This document shows positions 7,833 to 16,851 of a DNA stretch of 64,000 nucleotides, in pieces. Under the pieces are notes generated by a model that worked only from the letters and a program-made list of their open reading frames with translations, was not told the DNA's origin and made no database searches. Within the stretch, counting starts at the first letter, position 1; each line of letters starts with the position of its first letter. Source of the stretch: Candidatus Methylophosphatis haderslevensis (GTDB lineage: Bacteria > Pseudomonadota > Gammaproteobacteria > Burkholderiales > Rhodocyclaceae); assembly GCA_016711925.1 (NCBI GenBank), contig JADJSA010000003.1:1-64000 (forward strand). Reading direction: 5' to 3'. A program made the translations under genes and the position numbers.

Positions 7833-10800
7833 TCACATGTTGCGCCGGTACTTGCCGCCGACCTCGTAGAGCGCGTTGCTGATCTGCCCGAGCGAGCAGT
7901 AGCGCACCGCGTCTACCAGCACCTCGAACACGTTGCCGTTGTCGATCACGGTCTGGCGCAGGCGGGCCAGCCACTTCGGCGCTTCGGCCTGGTTGCGCGC
8001 GTGGAAATCGGCCAGGCGGTTGAGCTGGCTTTGCTTCTCTTCCTCGGAGGAGCGCGCCAGTTCGATCTCGTGGGCCGCCTCTTCGGAATGCGGATTGCGG
8101 AAGGTGTTGACGCCGACAATCGGGTAGCTGCCGTCGTGCTTGCGCTGCTCGTAGTAGAGGCTCTCTTCCTGAATCTTGCCGCGCTGGTAGCCGGTTTCCA
8201 TCGCGCCGAGCACGCCGCCGCGGCTGCTGATCGCCTCGAATTCCTTGAGCACCGCTTCTTCGACCAGATCGGTCAACTCGTCGATGATGAACGCGCCCTG
8301 GTTCGGATTTTCGTTGGTCGCCAGGCCCCATTCGCGGTTGATGATGAGCTGGATCGCCATCGCGCGGCGCACCGACTCGTCGGTCGGCGTGGTCACCGCC
8401 TCGTCGTAGGCGTTGGTATGCAGGCTGTTGCAGTTGTCGTAGATCGCGATCAGCGCCTGCAGGGTAGTGCGGATGTCGTTGAAGTCCATCTCCTGCGCGT
8501 GCAGGCTGCGGCCGGAGGTCTGGATGTGGTACTTGAGCTTCTGGCTGCGTTCGTTGGCGCCGTACTTGTGCTTCATCGCCACCGCCCAGATGCGCCGCGC
8601 CACGCGGCCGATCACCGAGTATTCCGGGTCCATGCCGTTGCTGAAGAAGAACGACAGGTTGGGCGCAAAGTCGTCGATGCGCATGCCGCGCGCCAGGTAG
8701 CTCTCGACGTAGGTGAAACCGTTGGCCAGCGTGAAGGCGAGCTGGCTGATCGGGTTGGCGCCGGCTTCGGCGATGTGATAGCCGGAGATCGATACCGAGT
8801 AGAAGTTGTGCACCTTGTGGCGGACGAAGTACTCCTGGATGTCGCCCATCATCTTCAACGCGAACTCGGTGGAGAAAATGCAGGTGTTCTGGCCCTGGTC
8901 TTCCTTGAGGATGTCGGCCTGCACCGTGCCGCGCACTGTCGACAGCGTCCATTGCCTGATCTTGGCGGCTTCGTCCTCGGTCGGCTCGCGGCCGTTGTCG
9001 GTCTCGAACTTGGCCATCTGCAGATCGATCGCGGCGTTGAAGAACATGGCCAGGATCATCGGCGCCGGGCCGTTGATGGTCATCGACACGCTGGTCGACG
9101 GCGCGCACAGCTCGAAACCGCCGTAGAGCACCTTGAGGTCGTCGAGCGTGGCGATCGAGACGCCGGAATTGCCGATCTTGCCGTAGATGTCAGGGCGCGG
9201 ATCGGGGTCGCAGCCGTAGAGCGTCACCGAGTCGAAGGCGGTGGACAGCCGATGCGCGGGCATGCCCTCGGAGACTTTCTTGAAACGCCGGTTGGTGCGG
9301 AAGGCATCGCCCTCGCCGGCGAACATGCGCGTCGGATCCTCGTTCTCGCGCTTGAAGGCGAACACGCCGGCGGTGAAGGGGAACGAGCCGGGCACGTTCT
9401 CCTTCATCAGGAAGCGCAGGATTTCGCCGTCGTCCTGGTAGTTGGGCAGCGCCACCTTGCGGATCTTGCTGCCGGAAAGCGATTGGCTGGTGAGCTTGGT
9501 GCGGATCTCGCGGTCGCGGATCTTCACCACATACTCGTCGGCGGCGTACAGCGAATGGGTGGTCGGCCACTGTTCGAGCAGCTTGTGCGCGGCCTGGGTG
9601 AGTTCGCCGTCCTTCCACTGGATCAGCGAGGCGAAGTTGCTGGCGTCCTTGCCGCACTGTTCGAACAGCGCCCGCGCCGTGCGCAGCGACTGGCGTTCAT
9701 GCGCAACGCGTACCTGTTCGGCGGTGTGCTTGTGATAGTTGCGCACCGTCTCGGCCACCTCGGCAAGATAACGCGTGCGATCGGCCGGCACGATGGCCCG
9801 CCCGAGCGAGGAAGCCTTGACGCCCACCACCGGCAGCAGGCCCGGCACCTTGACGACGCCGGCATCGAGGCCTTTCTCCAGCAGCCGCGGCAGCAGCGCC
9901 TGGTACAGCCCGGTAACGCCGTCGTCATTGAAACGGCTGGCCTGGGTGCCGAACACCGGCATCATGTCGGCCGGCTGGCCGAACAGTTCGCGGTTGCGCT
10001 GGTATTGCTTGCGCACGTCGCGCAGCGCGTCTTCGGCGCCCTTGCGGTCGAACTTGTTGATCGCCACGAAGTCGGCGAAGTCGAGCATGTCGATCTTTTC
10101 CAACTGGCTCGCCGCACCGAATTCTGGTGTCATCACGTAGAGCGAGAGATCGACGAACGGCACGATCGCCGCATCGCCCTGGCCGATGCCCGAGGTTTCG
10201 ACGACGATCAGGTCGAAGCCGGAGAGCTTGCAGGCGGCGATGACTTCGGGCAGCGCGGCGGAGACTTCGCTGCCGGTGTCGCGCGTGGCGAGCGAGCGCA
10301 TGTAGATGTTCTCGTGCTCGATTGCGTTCATGCGGATGCGATCGCCCAGCAGCGCGCCGCCGGTGCGTTTGCGCGAGGGGTCGATAGAGATGATGGCGAG
10401 TTTCAGCCGGTCTTCCTGGTCGATGCGCAGGCGCAGCACCAGTTCGTCGGTAAGGGAACTCTTGCCGGCGCCGCCGGTGCCGGTGATGCCGAGGATCGGC
10501 GTGCGGATGCCGGCCGCGGCCTCGTGCAGCGCCGCCTTGGTGTCCTTGCCGTAGGCGCCGTTTTCCAGCGCGGTGATGGCGCGCGCCAATTGGCGGCGCT
10601 CGCCCGTCTGCAGCAGCCGGAGCAGGTCGCCGGCCTGCGGCGCGTGCGCCAGCAGGTCGACATCGGAGCGCTCGACCACGTCGTTGATCATGCCCTGCAG
10701 GCCGAGCGCCGCGCCGTCTTCCGGCGAGTAGAGGCGGGTCACGCCGTAGCGGTGCAGCTCGTCGATCTCGCGCGGCACGATCACGCCGCCGCCGCCGCCG

Positions 10801-11111
10801 AACACCTGGATGTTCTCGCCGCCGCGGCTGCGCAGCAGGTCGATCATGTATTTGAAGTATTCCACGTGGCCGCCCTGGTAGCTGGTGACCGCGATGCCCT
10901 GCACGTCTTCCTGCAGGGCGGCATTGACGATCTCGCCGACCGAACGGTTGTGGCCGAGGTGGATCACCTCGGCGCCGCTCGCCTGCAGTATCCGCCGCAT
11001 GATGTTGATCGAGGCATCGTGGCCGTCGAACAGGGCCGCGGCGGTGACGAAACGCACCTTGTTGGTCGGCTTGTAGACCTTCGGCTTCTTCATTTCGGAA
11101 AGATCGGTCAT
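7833..11111 (-). CDS. icmF: Fused isobutyryl-CoA mutase (IcmF)
   Basis: A 1092-aa adenosylcobalamin enzyme that interconverts isobutyryl-CoA and n-butyryl-CoA by carbon-skeleton rearrangement. Three parts follow one another. A B12-binding domain is at about residues 15-150 (DGHDASIN as the DxHxxG-type cobalt ligand, SYQGGH later). A MeaB-type GTPase chaperone is near 205-450 (P-loop [13 protein letters not shown]). The mutase barrel follows from about 560 to the end, with [36 protein letters not shown] and [12 protein letters not shown]. This order and length are characteristic of IcmF, not of two-subunit methylmalonyl-CoA mutase. It lies 149 bp downstream of a dehydrogenase gene on the same strand, suggesting branched-chain or short acyl-CoA metabolism. 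Confidence 0.93.
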   Translation of the reverse strand: MTDLSEMKKPKVYKPTNKVRFVTAAALFDGHDASINIMRRILQASGAEVIHLGHNRSVGEIVNAALQEDVQGIAVTSYQGGHVEYFKYMIDLLRSRGGENIQVFGGGGGVIVPREIDELHRYGVTRLYSPEDGAALGLQGMINDVVERSDVDLLAHAPQAGDLLRLLQTGERRQLARAITALENGAYGKDTKAALHEAAAGIRTPILGITGTGGAGKSSLTDELVLRLRIDQEDRLKLAIISIDPSRKRTGGALLGDRIRMNAIEHENIYMRSLATRDTGSEVSAALPEVIAACKLSGFDLIVVETSGIGQGDAAIVPFVDLSLYVMTPEFGAASQLEKIDMLDFADFVAINKFDRKGAEDALRDVRKQYQRNRELFGQPADMMPVFGTQASRFNDDGVTGLYQALLPRLLEKGLDAGVVKVPGLLPVVGVKASSLGRAIVPADRTRYLAEVAETVRNYHKHTAEQVRVAHERQSLRTARALFEQCGKDASNFASLIQWKDGELTQAAHKLLEQWPTTHSLYAADEYVVKIRDREIRTKLTSQSLSGSKIRKVALPNYQDDGEILRFLMKENVPGSFPFTAGVFAFKRENEDPTRMFAGEGDAFRTNRRFKKVSEGMPAHRLSTAFDSVTLYGCDPDPRPDIYGKIGNSGVSIATLDDLKVLYGGFELCAPSTSVSMTINGPAPMILAMFFNAAIDLQMAKFETDNGREPTEDEAAKIRQWTLSTVRGTVQADILKEDQGQNTCIFSTEFALKMMGDIQEYFVRHKVHNFYSVSISGYHIAEAGANPISQLAFTLANGFTYVESYLARGMRIDDFAPNLSFFFSNGMDPEYSVIGRVARRIWAVAMKHKYGANERSQKLKYHIQTSGRSLHAQEMDFNDIRTTLQALIAIYDNCNSLHTNAYDEAVTTPTDESVRRAMAIQLIINREWGLATNENPNQGAFIIDELTDLVEEAVLKEFEAISSRGGVLGAMETGYQRGKIQEESLYYEQRKHDGSYPIVGVNTFRNPHSEEAAHEIELARSSEEEKQSQLNRLADFHARNQAEAPKWLARLRQTVIDNGNVFEVLVDAVRYCSLGQISNALYEVGGKYRRNM

Positions 11112-11260
11112 GGCTGGCTCTCGCGTGCAGTGTCAAACGATGGCGATGGCGGCCGCGCTGTTGCCGCCGCAGGTCGGTGTAGGCCTTGCCGGGGCAGCGG
11201 CTTCCCGCCCGCCCTGGCAAGACATGGGATTGTTCTCTCTTTTGCCCGGCGCGTCATCGT

Positions 11261-12028
11261 CTACCGCGGCGCCATGCGCAGGGCGCCGTCGAGGCGGATC
11301 ACCTCGCCGTTGAGGTAGCCATTCTCGGCGATGTGCCGCACCAGGGCCGCGAACTCGTTCGGCCGTCCCAGGCGCGGCGGAAACGGCACCGTCCGGCCGA
11401 GCGCATCCTGCACCTCGGTCGGCATGCCCTGCAGCATCGGCGTTTCGAACACGCCCGGCGCGATGGTCACGACGCGGATGCCCGAGTGTGCCAGTTCGCG
11501 CGCGATCGGCAGCGTCATGCCGGCCACGCCGGCCTTCGATGCGGCATAGGCAGCCTGCCCGACCTGGCCGTCGAAGGCCGCCACCGAGGCGGTATTGACG
11601 ATGACCCCGCGCTCGCCCTCGGCGTCGGGCGCGGCCCGGCTCATGACATCGGCGGCCAGGCGGATCATGTTGAAGCTGCCGATCAGGTTGACCGACACCA
11701 CCCGGGCGAAGCTCTCGATCCGGTGCGGGCCGTTCTTGCCGGCGACCTTTTCGGCCGGGGCGATGCCGGCGCAATTGACCAGCCCGTGCAGGGCGCCAAA
11801 CTGCGCCAGCGCCGCGTCCACCGCCGCGCGGCCGCTCGCTTCGTCGGCGACATCGGTGCGCACGAAGCGCGCCGTGGCGCCCAGTTCCGCGGCCAGCGCG
11901 CAACCGGCCTGCTCGTTCACGTCGGCCAGCAGCACCCGGCCGCCGCCCGCCACGACCATCCGCGCCGTGGCGGCGCCCAGACCCGAGCCGCCGCCGGTAA
12001 CCAGAAACACGCTCTGCGCGATCCGCAT
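11261..12028 (-). CDS. Short-chain dehydrogenase, type II 3-hydroxyacyl-CoA dehydrogenase-like
   Basis: A 255-aa classical SDR with the nucleotide-binding motif TGGGSGLG (residues 11-18), LVNCAG and the catalytic YAASK. Its overall layout, including the long insertion around [11 protein letters not shown], resembles the HSD10 type II 3-hydroxyacyl-CoA dehydrogenases that act on 2-methyl-3-hydroxybutyryl-CoA and related NAD+-dependent substrates. The start was set at ATG 12028 because AGGGGTG precedes it; an upstream ATG at 12052 is possible. Its position next to icmF and opposite an AraC regulator suggests a small acyl-CoA unit. The exact substrate is inferred. Confidence 0.75.
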   Translation of the reverse strand: MRIAQSVFLVTGGGSGLGAATARMVVAGGGRVLLADVNEQAGCALAAELGATARFVRTDVADEASGRAAVDAALAQFGALHGLVNCAGIAPAEKVAGKNGPHRIESFARVVSVNLIGSFNMIRLAADVMSRAAPDAEGERGVIVNTASVAAFDGQVGQAAYAASKAGVAGMTLPIARELAHSGIRVVTIAPGVFETPMLQGMPTEVQDALGRTVPFPPRLGRPNEFAALVRHIAENGYLNGEVIRLDGALRMAPR

Positions 12029-12165
12029 GTCCACCCCTGAAACCCGATTCAAGACGATGGTAGTCTAGGTTGGGAACGCCTGCAGGGCGATGCCGAAATC
12101 GCTCAAAATCGCTGGCGGAATTTGCAACGACCGCGGTTTGTCGCGGGGCGCCAGGGTCTGCATTC

Positions 12166-13233
12166 ATGGCTGAACAGGAAAGAGGCACGATTTCGATCGG
12201 CTTCGTGCGCGAAGCGCTGGCGGGCGTTCGCCAGCGCGGCCTCGACGCGGCCGGCTTGCTGCGCCAGGCCGGCATTTCGCCCGCGCTGCTCGACACCGCG
12301 CAGGCCAGGGTATCGCCCGAGCGCTACGGCGCGTTGTGGCTGCTGATCGCCGAAACCCTCGACGACGAGTTTTTCGGCCTCGACGCGCGGCCGATGAAGT
12401 GCGGCAGCTTCACGCTGTTGTGCCATTCGGTTCTGCACAGCGATACGCTGGAGAGCGCGCTGCGCCGCGCGCTGCGATTCCTGCGCCTGGTGCTCGACGA
12501 TCTGGCCGGCACCCTGACGATCGACGGCGGTTTCGCGCACATCCGGCTGCAGGAGCGGCGCGGCCCGCAGCGCATGTTTGCCTACGCCACGTTTCTGGTG
12601 CTGTTGCACGGCCTGGCATGCTGGCTGGTCGGGCGCCGGATTCCGATAGCGAGCGCGGATTTTCGCTGCGGCGAGCCGCCCGAACTCGACGAATACCGGG
12701 TGCTGTTGTGCGCGCAGGCGCGCTTCGACCAGCCGGAGACCCGCATCGCGATCGATGCCCGCTATCTCGGCATGCCGGTGATCCAGAGCGAACGCTCTCT
12801 CAAGGTGTTTTTGCGCGGCGCCCCGGCCAACTTCCTGGTCAAGTACCGCAACAGCGCCAGCCTTACCGCACGCATCCGGCGCCGCCTGCGCGACACGGCG
12901 CCGGCCGAGTGGCCCGATTTCGAGACGCTGGCCGGGCAACTGCAGATGACCGCCTCGACCCTGCGCCGCCGGCTCGATGACGAGGGCCAGCGCTACCAGT
13001 CGATCAAGGACGACCTGCGGCGCGATCTGGCGATCAGCTACCTGAGCGGCAGCGGCACGACGCTGCCCGACATCGCCCACGCGCTCGGCTTCGCCGAGCC
13101 GAGTGCGTTTCACCGCGCGTTCAAGAAGTGGACCGGCAGCAATCCCGGCGACTATCGGCAGGGCGGCCAAACCGGCGCCACGGTCGCTCCCCGACGCAAG
13201 CGACGCGAGCCCGGCCGGCGTACGATCAGGTGA
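12166..13233 (+). CDS. AraC-family transcriptional regulator
   Basis: A 355-aa regulator. The first 200 residues match the ligand-binding region of the OruR/ArgR-like AraC subgroup (Arabinose_bd type). The C-terminal 100 residues hold the two helix-turn-helix motifs, with LAGQLQMTASTLRRRL and the LPDIAHALGFAEPSAFHRAFKKWTG signature split across them. The ATG at 12166 was preferred to the 12070 frame start, whose extra 32 residues look non-coding. It is divergent from the SDR gene across about 140 bp, so it probably controls the SDR-icmF unit. The effector is unknown. Confidence 0.85.
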   Translation: MAEQERGTISIGFVREALAGVRQRGLDAAGLLRQAGISPALLDTAQARVSPERYGALWLLIAETLDDEFFGLDARPMKCGSFTLLCHSVLHSDTLESALRRALRFLRLVLDDLAGTLTIDGGFAHIRLQERRGPQRMFAYATFLVLLHGLACWLVGRRIPIASADFRCGEPPELDEYRVLLCAQARFDQPETRIAIDARYLGMPVIQSERSLKVFLRGAPANFLVKYRNSASLTARIRRRLRDTAPAEWPDFETLAGQLQMTASTLRRRLDDEGQRYQSIKDDLRRDLAISYLSGSGTTLPDIAHALGFAEPSAFHRAFKKWTGSNPGDYRQGGQTGATVAPRRKRREPGRRTIR

Positions 13234-13240
13234 GCGCGGC

Positions 13241-13768
13241 CTACTTCTCGGCCAGCGCTTTCAGGTTGGCCAGGCCGGCTTCAAAGTCTTTGCCGATCAT
13301 TTTGTCCATGTCGAGGAACAGGCCGATCAGCTTCGACAGGTAGGGGCTGGGTCCGACCATCGTCCACGTGACTTCGCTGGCATCGCCTTTGGGCACCAGC
13401 GTGAACTCGGCGGTATTGTGGCCTTCCATCGGTCTGCTGAAATCGAGCTTGATCGTGATCCTGGACGGTGGGACGACCTCCGCGATCTCCATCCGTCCCG
13501 CACCGACGTCGTTGTTGCCGTCCCACGCATAGGCTGCGCCTTTGCCGCTGGGCGCGCCGCTGTGGGTTCGTTTCATGGCCGGGTCGAGCTTTTCCCACGG
13601 CGACCAGGCGCTCCAGGCATGGAAGTCGGCGATCAGCGGGAATATCTTCTCCGGCGCGGCCTTGATGCTGGTTGAACGCTGAACGCGAATACTGTCGGGC
13701 CGCGTCGCTGCAAACAAGAGAACCGCAGCAACAAGAACGACGGCGGCGAGGGCGATCTTCTTGAACAT
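13241..13768 (-). CDS. SRPBCC-family protein with N-terminal membrane anchor
   Basis: A 175-aa protein. Residues 4-21 form one hydrophobic segment that may be a signal anchor. Residues 31-170 match the polyketide cyclase/START-like SRPBCC fold, with the characteristic ISxxAPEKIFPLIADFHAWSAWSPW beginning here as TSIKAAPEKIFPLI. Such proteins bind hydrophobic ligands, but the ligand is not predictable. It is convergent with the AraC gene, whose stop is only 7 bp away, and divergent from cspA. Confidence 0.75.
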   Translation of the reverse strand: MFKKIALAAVVLVAAVLLFAATRPDSIRVQRSTSIKAAPEKIFPLIADFHAWSAWSPWEKLDPAMKRTHSGAPSGKGAAYAWDGNNDVGAGRMEIAEVVPPSRITIKLDFSRPMEGHNTAEFTLVPKGDASEVTWTMVGPSPYLSKLIGLFLDMDKMIGKDFEAGLANLKALAEK

Positions 13769-13868
13769 GGTTTGCTCCGCTTGGTTGATGGGGCGCGCCG
13801 CATTCGCGCCGTGAGATGAGAATAGGCGCCAGACGCGGCATAGTCGACCCGCCAGATCATCGCCCGGC

Positions 13869-13950
13869 CCGAAAGCCAGTAAACACGGGCATCTTCGCCT
13901 GTCGATGGCTGTAGAACGCCATTCCATGCGGCCCCCAGGCCGATCGCGGT
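13869..13950 (+). repeat. Interspersed repeat, copy D
   Basis: Lies between the divergent SRPBCC and cspA genes. Blocks AAAGCCAGTAAACACGGGC, ATCTTCGCCTGTCGATGGC, GTAGAACGCCATTCC and ATGCGG are recognisable. This is the only copy not close behind a stop codon. Confidence 0.8.
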
Positions 13951-14171
13951 TTGCGGAGCAGGCGCGGCGCGCTGGCGGCGACCCTGCCGTTCCGCCGGCC
14001 GGCGCGCGCGGGGTCGGCCGGGGAGAAGCTTTCGTTTGCAAATCCGGACGATACCGTGCATGATGCGCCGCAGCGATCTTCAAGTAGTGCTGTTGTTGTC
14101 TGGTTCGGTACCCGCGGTCCCGCGGTTCTTTCCCTTCATCACCCCGCCGTCTTGAGCTTCGCCCCACCCTC
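13951..14171. other. Region upstream of cspA, probable promoter and long 5' leader
   Basis: About 220 bp without a gene. Cold-shock genes typically have long structured leaders. I see no unambiguous -35/-10 pair, so the transcription start cannot be placed. Confidence 0.35.
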
Positions 14172-14198
14172 GGGGGCTGTGCCCCTTTTACTTTTTTT
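14172..14198 (+). terminator. Terminator-like hairpin in the cspA leader
   Basis: GGGGC-TGT-GCCCC at 14173-14185 is followed by TTTTACTTTTTTT. This is the form of a Rho-independent terminator, only about 16 bp before the cspA start codon. It may attenuate cspA or stop transcripts arriving from upstream. Confidence 0.5.
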
Positions 14199-14213
14199 CA
14201 GGATACTCAAGAC

Positions 14214-14420
14214 ATGGCAACAGGGATTGTGAAGTGGTTCAACGACGCCAAGGGCTTCGGTTTCATTACGCCGGAAGCCGGCGGCGACGATCTTTTCGCG
14301 CATTTCTCGGCGATTCAGGGGCAGGGTTTCAAGACCCTCAAGGAAGGCCAGCGCGTCAGTTTCGATGTGACAGCCGGCGCCAAGGGCCAGCAGGCCTCGA
14401 ACATCCGCGCGGCCGATTAA
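14214..14420 (+). CDS. cspA: Cold-shock protein (CspA family)
   Basis: A 68-aa single cold-shock domain that binds single-stranded RNA and DNA. The RNP1 motif KGFGFITPE and the RNP2-like DLFAHFS are intact, and the length is standard. The ATG at 14214 follows AGGATACTC. It is preceded by a terminator-like hairpin and followed by a hairpin, then by infA. Confidence 0.95.
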   Translation: MATGIVKWFNDAKGFGFITPEAGGDDLFAHFSAIQGQGFKTLKEGQRVSFDVTAGAKGQQASNIRAAD

Positions 14421-14432
14421 GCAGGCGGTCTT

Positions 14433-14460
14433 GCCGGCACGGCAGCTTTGCCATGCCGGC
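14433..14460 (+). terminator. Strong hairpin after cspA
   Basis: GCCGGCACGGCA (14433-14444) pairs with TGCCATGCCGGC (14449-14460), with a GCTT loop and a single mismatch. No T-tract follows, so it may be a stability or processing element and not a true terminator. Confidence 0.4.
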
Positions 14461-14571
14461 CCGCATGCCGGGGTTGGCGGCCGCGGATTTCGATCCGTAC
14501 CGCCTGCCGACCGGGTCGGCCCGGCAGTGGCCGGGCTTGTCCTTTCCGATTCTCCCGTGGGGAACCCAGTT

Positions 14572-14829
14572 ATGGCAAAAGAAGAACTCATCGAAATGAA
14601 TGGCGTGGTGATGGAAGTGCTGCCCGACTCGCGCTTTCGCGTAACGCTCGACAACGGCCACAATCTGGTCGCCTACACCGCGGGCAAGATGCGCAAGCAT
14701 CACATCCGCATCATCGCCGGCGACAAGGTCTCGCTGGAAATCTCGCCCTACGATCTGAGCAAGGGGCGCATCTGCTTCCGCCACATCGAGGGTCGCGGCC
14801 CGGTCGCCGCCACGCGGCGCAGGCACTGA
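14572..14829 (+). CDS. infA: Translation initiation factor IF-1 (longer, second-type copy)
   Basis: An 85-aa S1/OB-fold protein. It has [19 protein letters not shown] at the start and the conserved [16 protein letters not shown] and [10 protein letters not shown] segments. Canonical IF-1 is about 72 aa; this copy carries a basic C-terminal tail ending ATRRRH. Beta-proteobacteria often have such a second copy outside the ribosomal-protein operon, next to a csp gene as here. It may be used under cold stress, which is inference. Confidence 0.92.
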   Translation: MAKEELIEMNGVVMEVLPDSRFRVTLDNGHNLVAYTAGKMRKHHIRIIAGDKVSLEISPYDLSKGRICFRHIEGRGPVAATRRRH

Positions 14830-14853
14830 TCCGGACGCCGGGCGCACGTCGTC

Positions 14854-15152
14854 ATGCCCGGCCAACAAGTCGGGTTTCAGCGCATCGGCGCTGCCGGCGG
14901 GGCCGATCTGCACATCCGCTCCCTGCTCGATCGCCGGCAATGCGCCGGTCCGCCCGGCGAAGCGCACGCCGCGGGCGTTTCCTCAGCCGATTGGCGCAAA
15001 GGCGCGCCGACCCGATGCAGGAGTGCGATTCTGCCGCGCGTCGCGTGCTGGAGATCGGTTGCGGGTTGGGCCAATCGCTGCTCGACGCGCCGCTGCTCGA
15101 CCGCAGTTCCTACCGCGGCCGCCTGCTGCACCATTGGCGCTTGCCGCAGTGA
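14854..15152 (+). pseudogene. Decayed SAM-dependent methyltransferase remnant
   Basis: Two short stretches in different frames look like parts of one class-I methyltransferase. In the first frame (about 14890-15000), LHIRSLLDRRQ is followed by GEAHAAGVSSADW, a pattern I recall from a proteobacterial methyltransferase group. In another frame (about 15040-15110), VLEIGCGLGQSLL is a clear SAM-binding motif I. The intervening part is shortened and shifted, and the catalytic remainder is missing. Neither frame gives a full protein, so the locus is called a frameshifted, truncated relic. Confidence 0.5.
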
Positions 15153-15164
15153 TCGGCGTGCCGT

Positions 15165-16682
15165 TCAGCCGCTCAGCCCCGCCTTGACCACATTGCCCAG
15201 CAGTCGGCCGTAGTACGCGATCTTCTCCGTCGCGACGTAGGCGTAGCCGACCACCAGTCCGCGTTCCCGACTCGTGCCGAGGTAGTAGGAGGACAGCGCT
15301 CTCACCGACAGGCCTTCGTCGGCGGCCCGGCCGGCAAGCGCCACGTCGTCGCAGTCGGGCGGCAGCAGGATCGCCAGATGCAGGCCGGACTCTTCGCTCG
15401 AAATGGTTGCCGCACTGCCGAGTATCGGCGCGAGCGTCTTTCTCAGCAGTTCACGCCGTTCGCCGTAGAGCAGCCGCATCTTGCGGATGTGGGTCGCGAA
15501 ATAGCCCTGCTCGATGAAATCGGCCAGCGCGGCTTGCAACATCATCTGCCCCGGCCGCTGCAGGTCGTAGAGCGCGCTCTTGAACGGTTCGACCAGCGCG
15601 GGCGGCAACACCATGTAGCCGATCTTGATGCCCGGGTAGAGAACCTTGGAGAAGGTGCCCAGGTAGACCACCCGGTCGCGCGTGTCCAGTCCCTGCAGCG
15701 AAGAGAGCGGCCGGCCGGCGTAGCGGTACTCGCTGTCGTAATCGTCTTCGAGTATCCAGGCCGCTTTGCGCGCCGCCAGGTCGAGCAGCAGGCGGCGACG
15801 CGACAGGCTCATGACGACGCTCTTCGGGTACTGGTGCGAGGGCGTCAGGTAGATCAGGCGCGGCTCGGTCGGCAGGTCGTCGGCCTGCGGGTTCATGCCT
15901 TCGGCATCGACCGGGACCGGCCGCAGCAGCAGATCGCAGGCTTCAAAGACCCGCCGTGCGCCCCAGTAACACGGATCTTCGACCCAAGCCAGATCGCCGG
16001 CATCTGCCAGCAATTGCGCCGCGAGCGACAGCGATTGCTGGGTTCCGGCGGTGATCAGCACCTGGTCGGTGCTCACGCGCACCGAGCGCGAGACGCGCAG
16101 GTAGTCGGCCACCGCGCGGCGCAGCGGCAGGTAGCCGCCGGCCGAGCCGTAGTCCAGCAATTCCGGCACCGCGTCGCGCCAATACTTGTTCTGCAGCCGC
16201 TGCCACAGCTTGAACGGAAAGATCGAGAAATCCGCATCGCCCGGGGCGAACGGCTGAATCTCGAACCGGCTGCCGGCAGCGATGTGCGTCAGCCGGTTGC
16301 CGCGCTTCGACAGCCGGGCGCGCGCTTGGCCGGCAGGCGCCGCTGCGGCAGACCCGGGGTCGGGCAGGGCACGGTGTTCGCTTGCCACAGCGTCCTGCGT
16401 ATCGGGGAAGGTATCGGCGACGAAGGTGCCGCTGCCGGTCTGCGCCTTGACATAGCCTTCGGCGAGCAATTGCTCGAACGCTGTCAGCACGGTGTTGCGC
16501 GACAGGCCAAGATCGCGCGCGAGATCGCGGGTGGAGGGCAGCTTCGCACCAACCGGCAGATGGTGCGACAGGATTGCCCGGCGAATCGATTCGTAGACCA
16601 GGCGGTGGCGCGGCGCCTGGCCGGCGGTTTCGCGCGGGGCAAGATCTGTCAGCAGCAGCTCGGCAAGCGGAAGCTGGTTCAA
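15165..16682 (-). CDS. MocR/GabR-type regulator (GntR DNA-binding plus aminotransferase domain)
   Basis: A 505-aa fusion. Residues 25-95 form a winged helix of the GntR type (LPSTRDLARDLGLSRNTV). From about residue 130 it is a fold-type-I aminotransferase-like domain with the PLP lysine in GTFSKVLYPGIKIGY. Known members such as GabR, PdxR and TauR bind PLP and respond to amino compounds. It reads from a TTG at 16682; no in-frame ATG is near. It is divergent from ald and adjacent to the GABA/putrescine block, so a GabR-like role is likely but not proved. Confidence 0.85.
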   Translation of the reverse strand: MNQLPLAELLLTDLAPRETAGQAPRHRLVYESIRRAILSHHLPVGAKLPSTRDLARDLGLSRNTVLTAFEQLLAEGYVKAQTGSGTFVADTFPDTQDAVASEHRALPDPGSAAAAPAGQARARLSKRGNRLTHIAAGSRFEIQPFAPGDADFSIFPFKLWQRLQNKYWRDAVPELLDYGSAGGYLPLRRAVADYLRVSRSVRVSTDQVLITAGTQQSLSLAAQLLADAGDLAWVEDPCYWGARRVFEACDLLLRPVPVDAEGMNPQADDLPTEPRLIYLTPSHQYPKSVVMSLSRRRLLLDLAARKAAWILEDDYDSEYRYAGRPLSSLQGLDTRDRVVYLGTFSKVLYPGIKIGYMVLPPALVEPFKSALYDLQRPGQMMLQAALADFIEQGYFATHIRKMRLLYGERRELLRKTLAPILGSAATISSEESGLHLAILLPPDCDDVALAGRAADEGLSVRALSSYYLGTSRERGLVVGYAYVATEKIAYYGRLLGNVVKAGLSG

Positions 16683-16700
16683 GGTGGCACCATCGATATC

Positions 16701-16734
16701 GCCAAAATGGCACTTTCAATGATACCAAAATCGG
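16701..16734 (+). promoter_or_regulatory. Candidate MocR operator (direct repeat CCAAAAT)
   Basis: In the 169-bp space between the MocR gene and ald, CCAAAAT occurs at 16702-16708 and again at 16725-16731 in the same orientation, 23 bp apart. TGGCAC is also repeated at 16685 and 16708 with the same 23-bp step. Direct repeats about two helical turns apart are typical of MocR-family sites. Confidence 0.4.
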
Positions 16735-16851
16735 CTACAGTCTCGATCCAGTATGGGTCAATCTGGCCGGGCGAACGAGCCGACGATCGGTCGGCTGCCG
16801 ATCCGGCCTCGGGATACGCCTCACGAGGGCAACGCAGAGAGAGGGTAAATC

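Noticed and set aside
11112..11260. Cobalamin riboswitch upstream of icmF
   Set aside because: No B12-box or the conserved cobalamin aptamer core was visible; icmF follows an SDR gene on the same strand.
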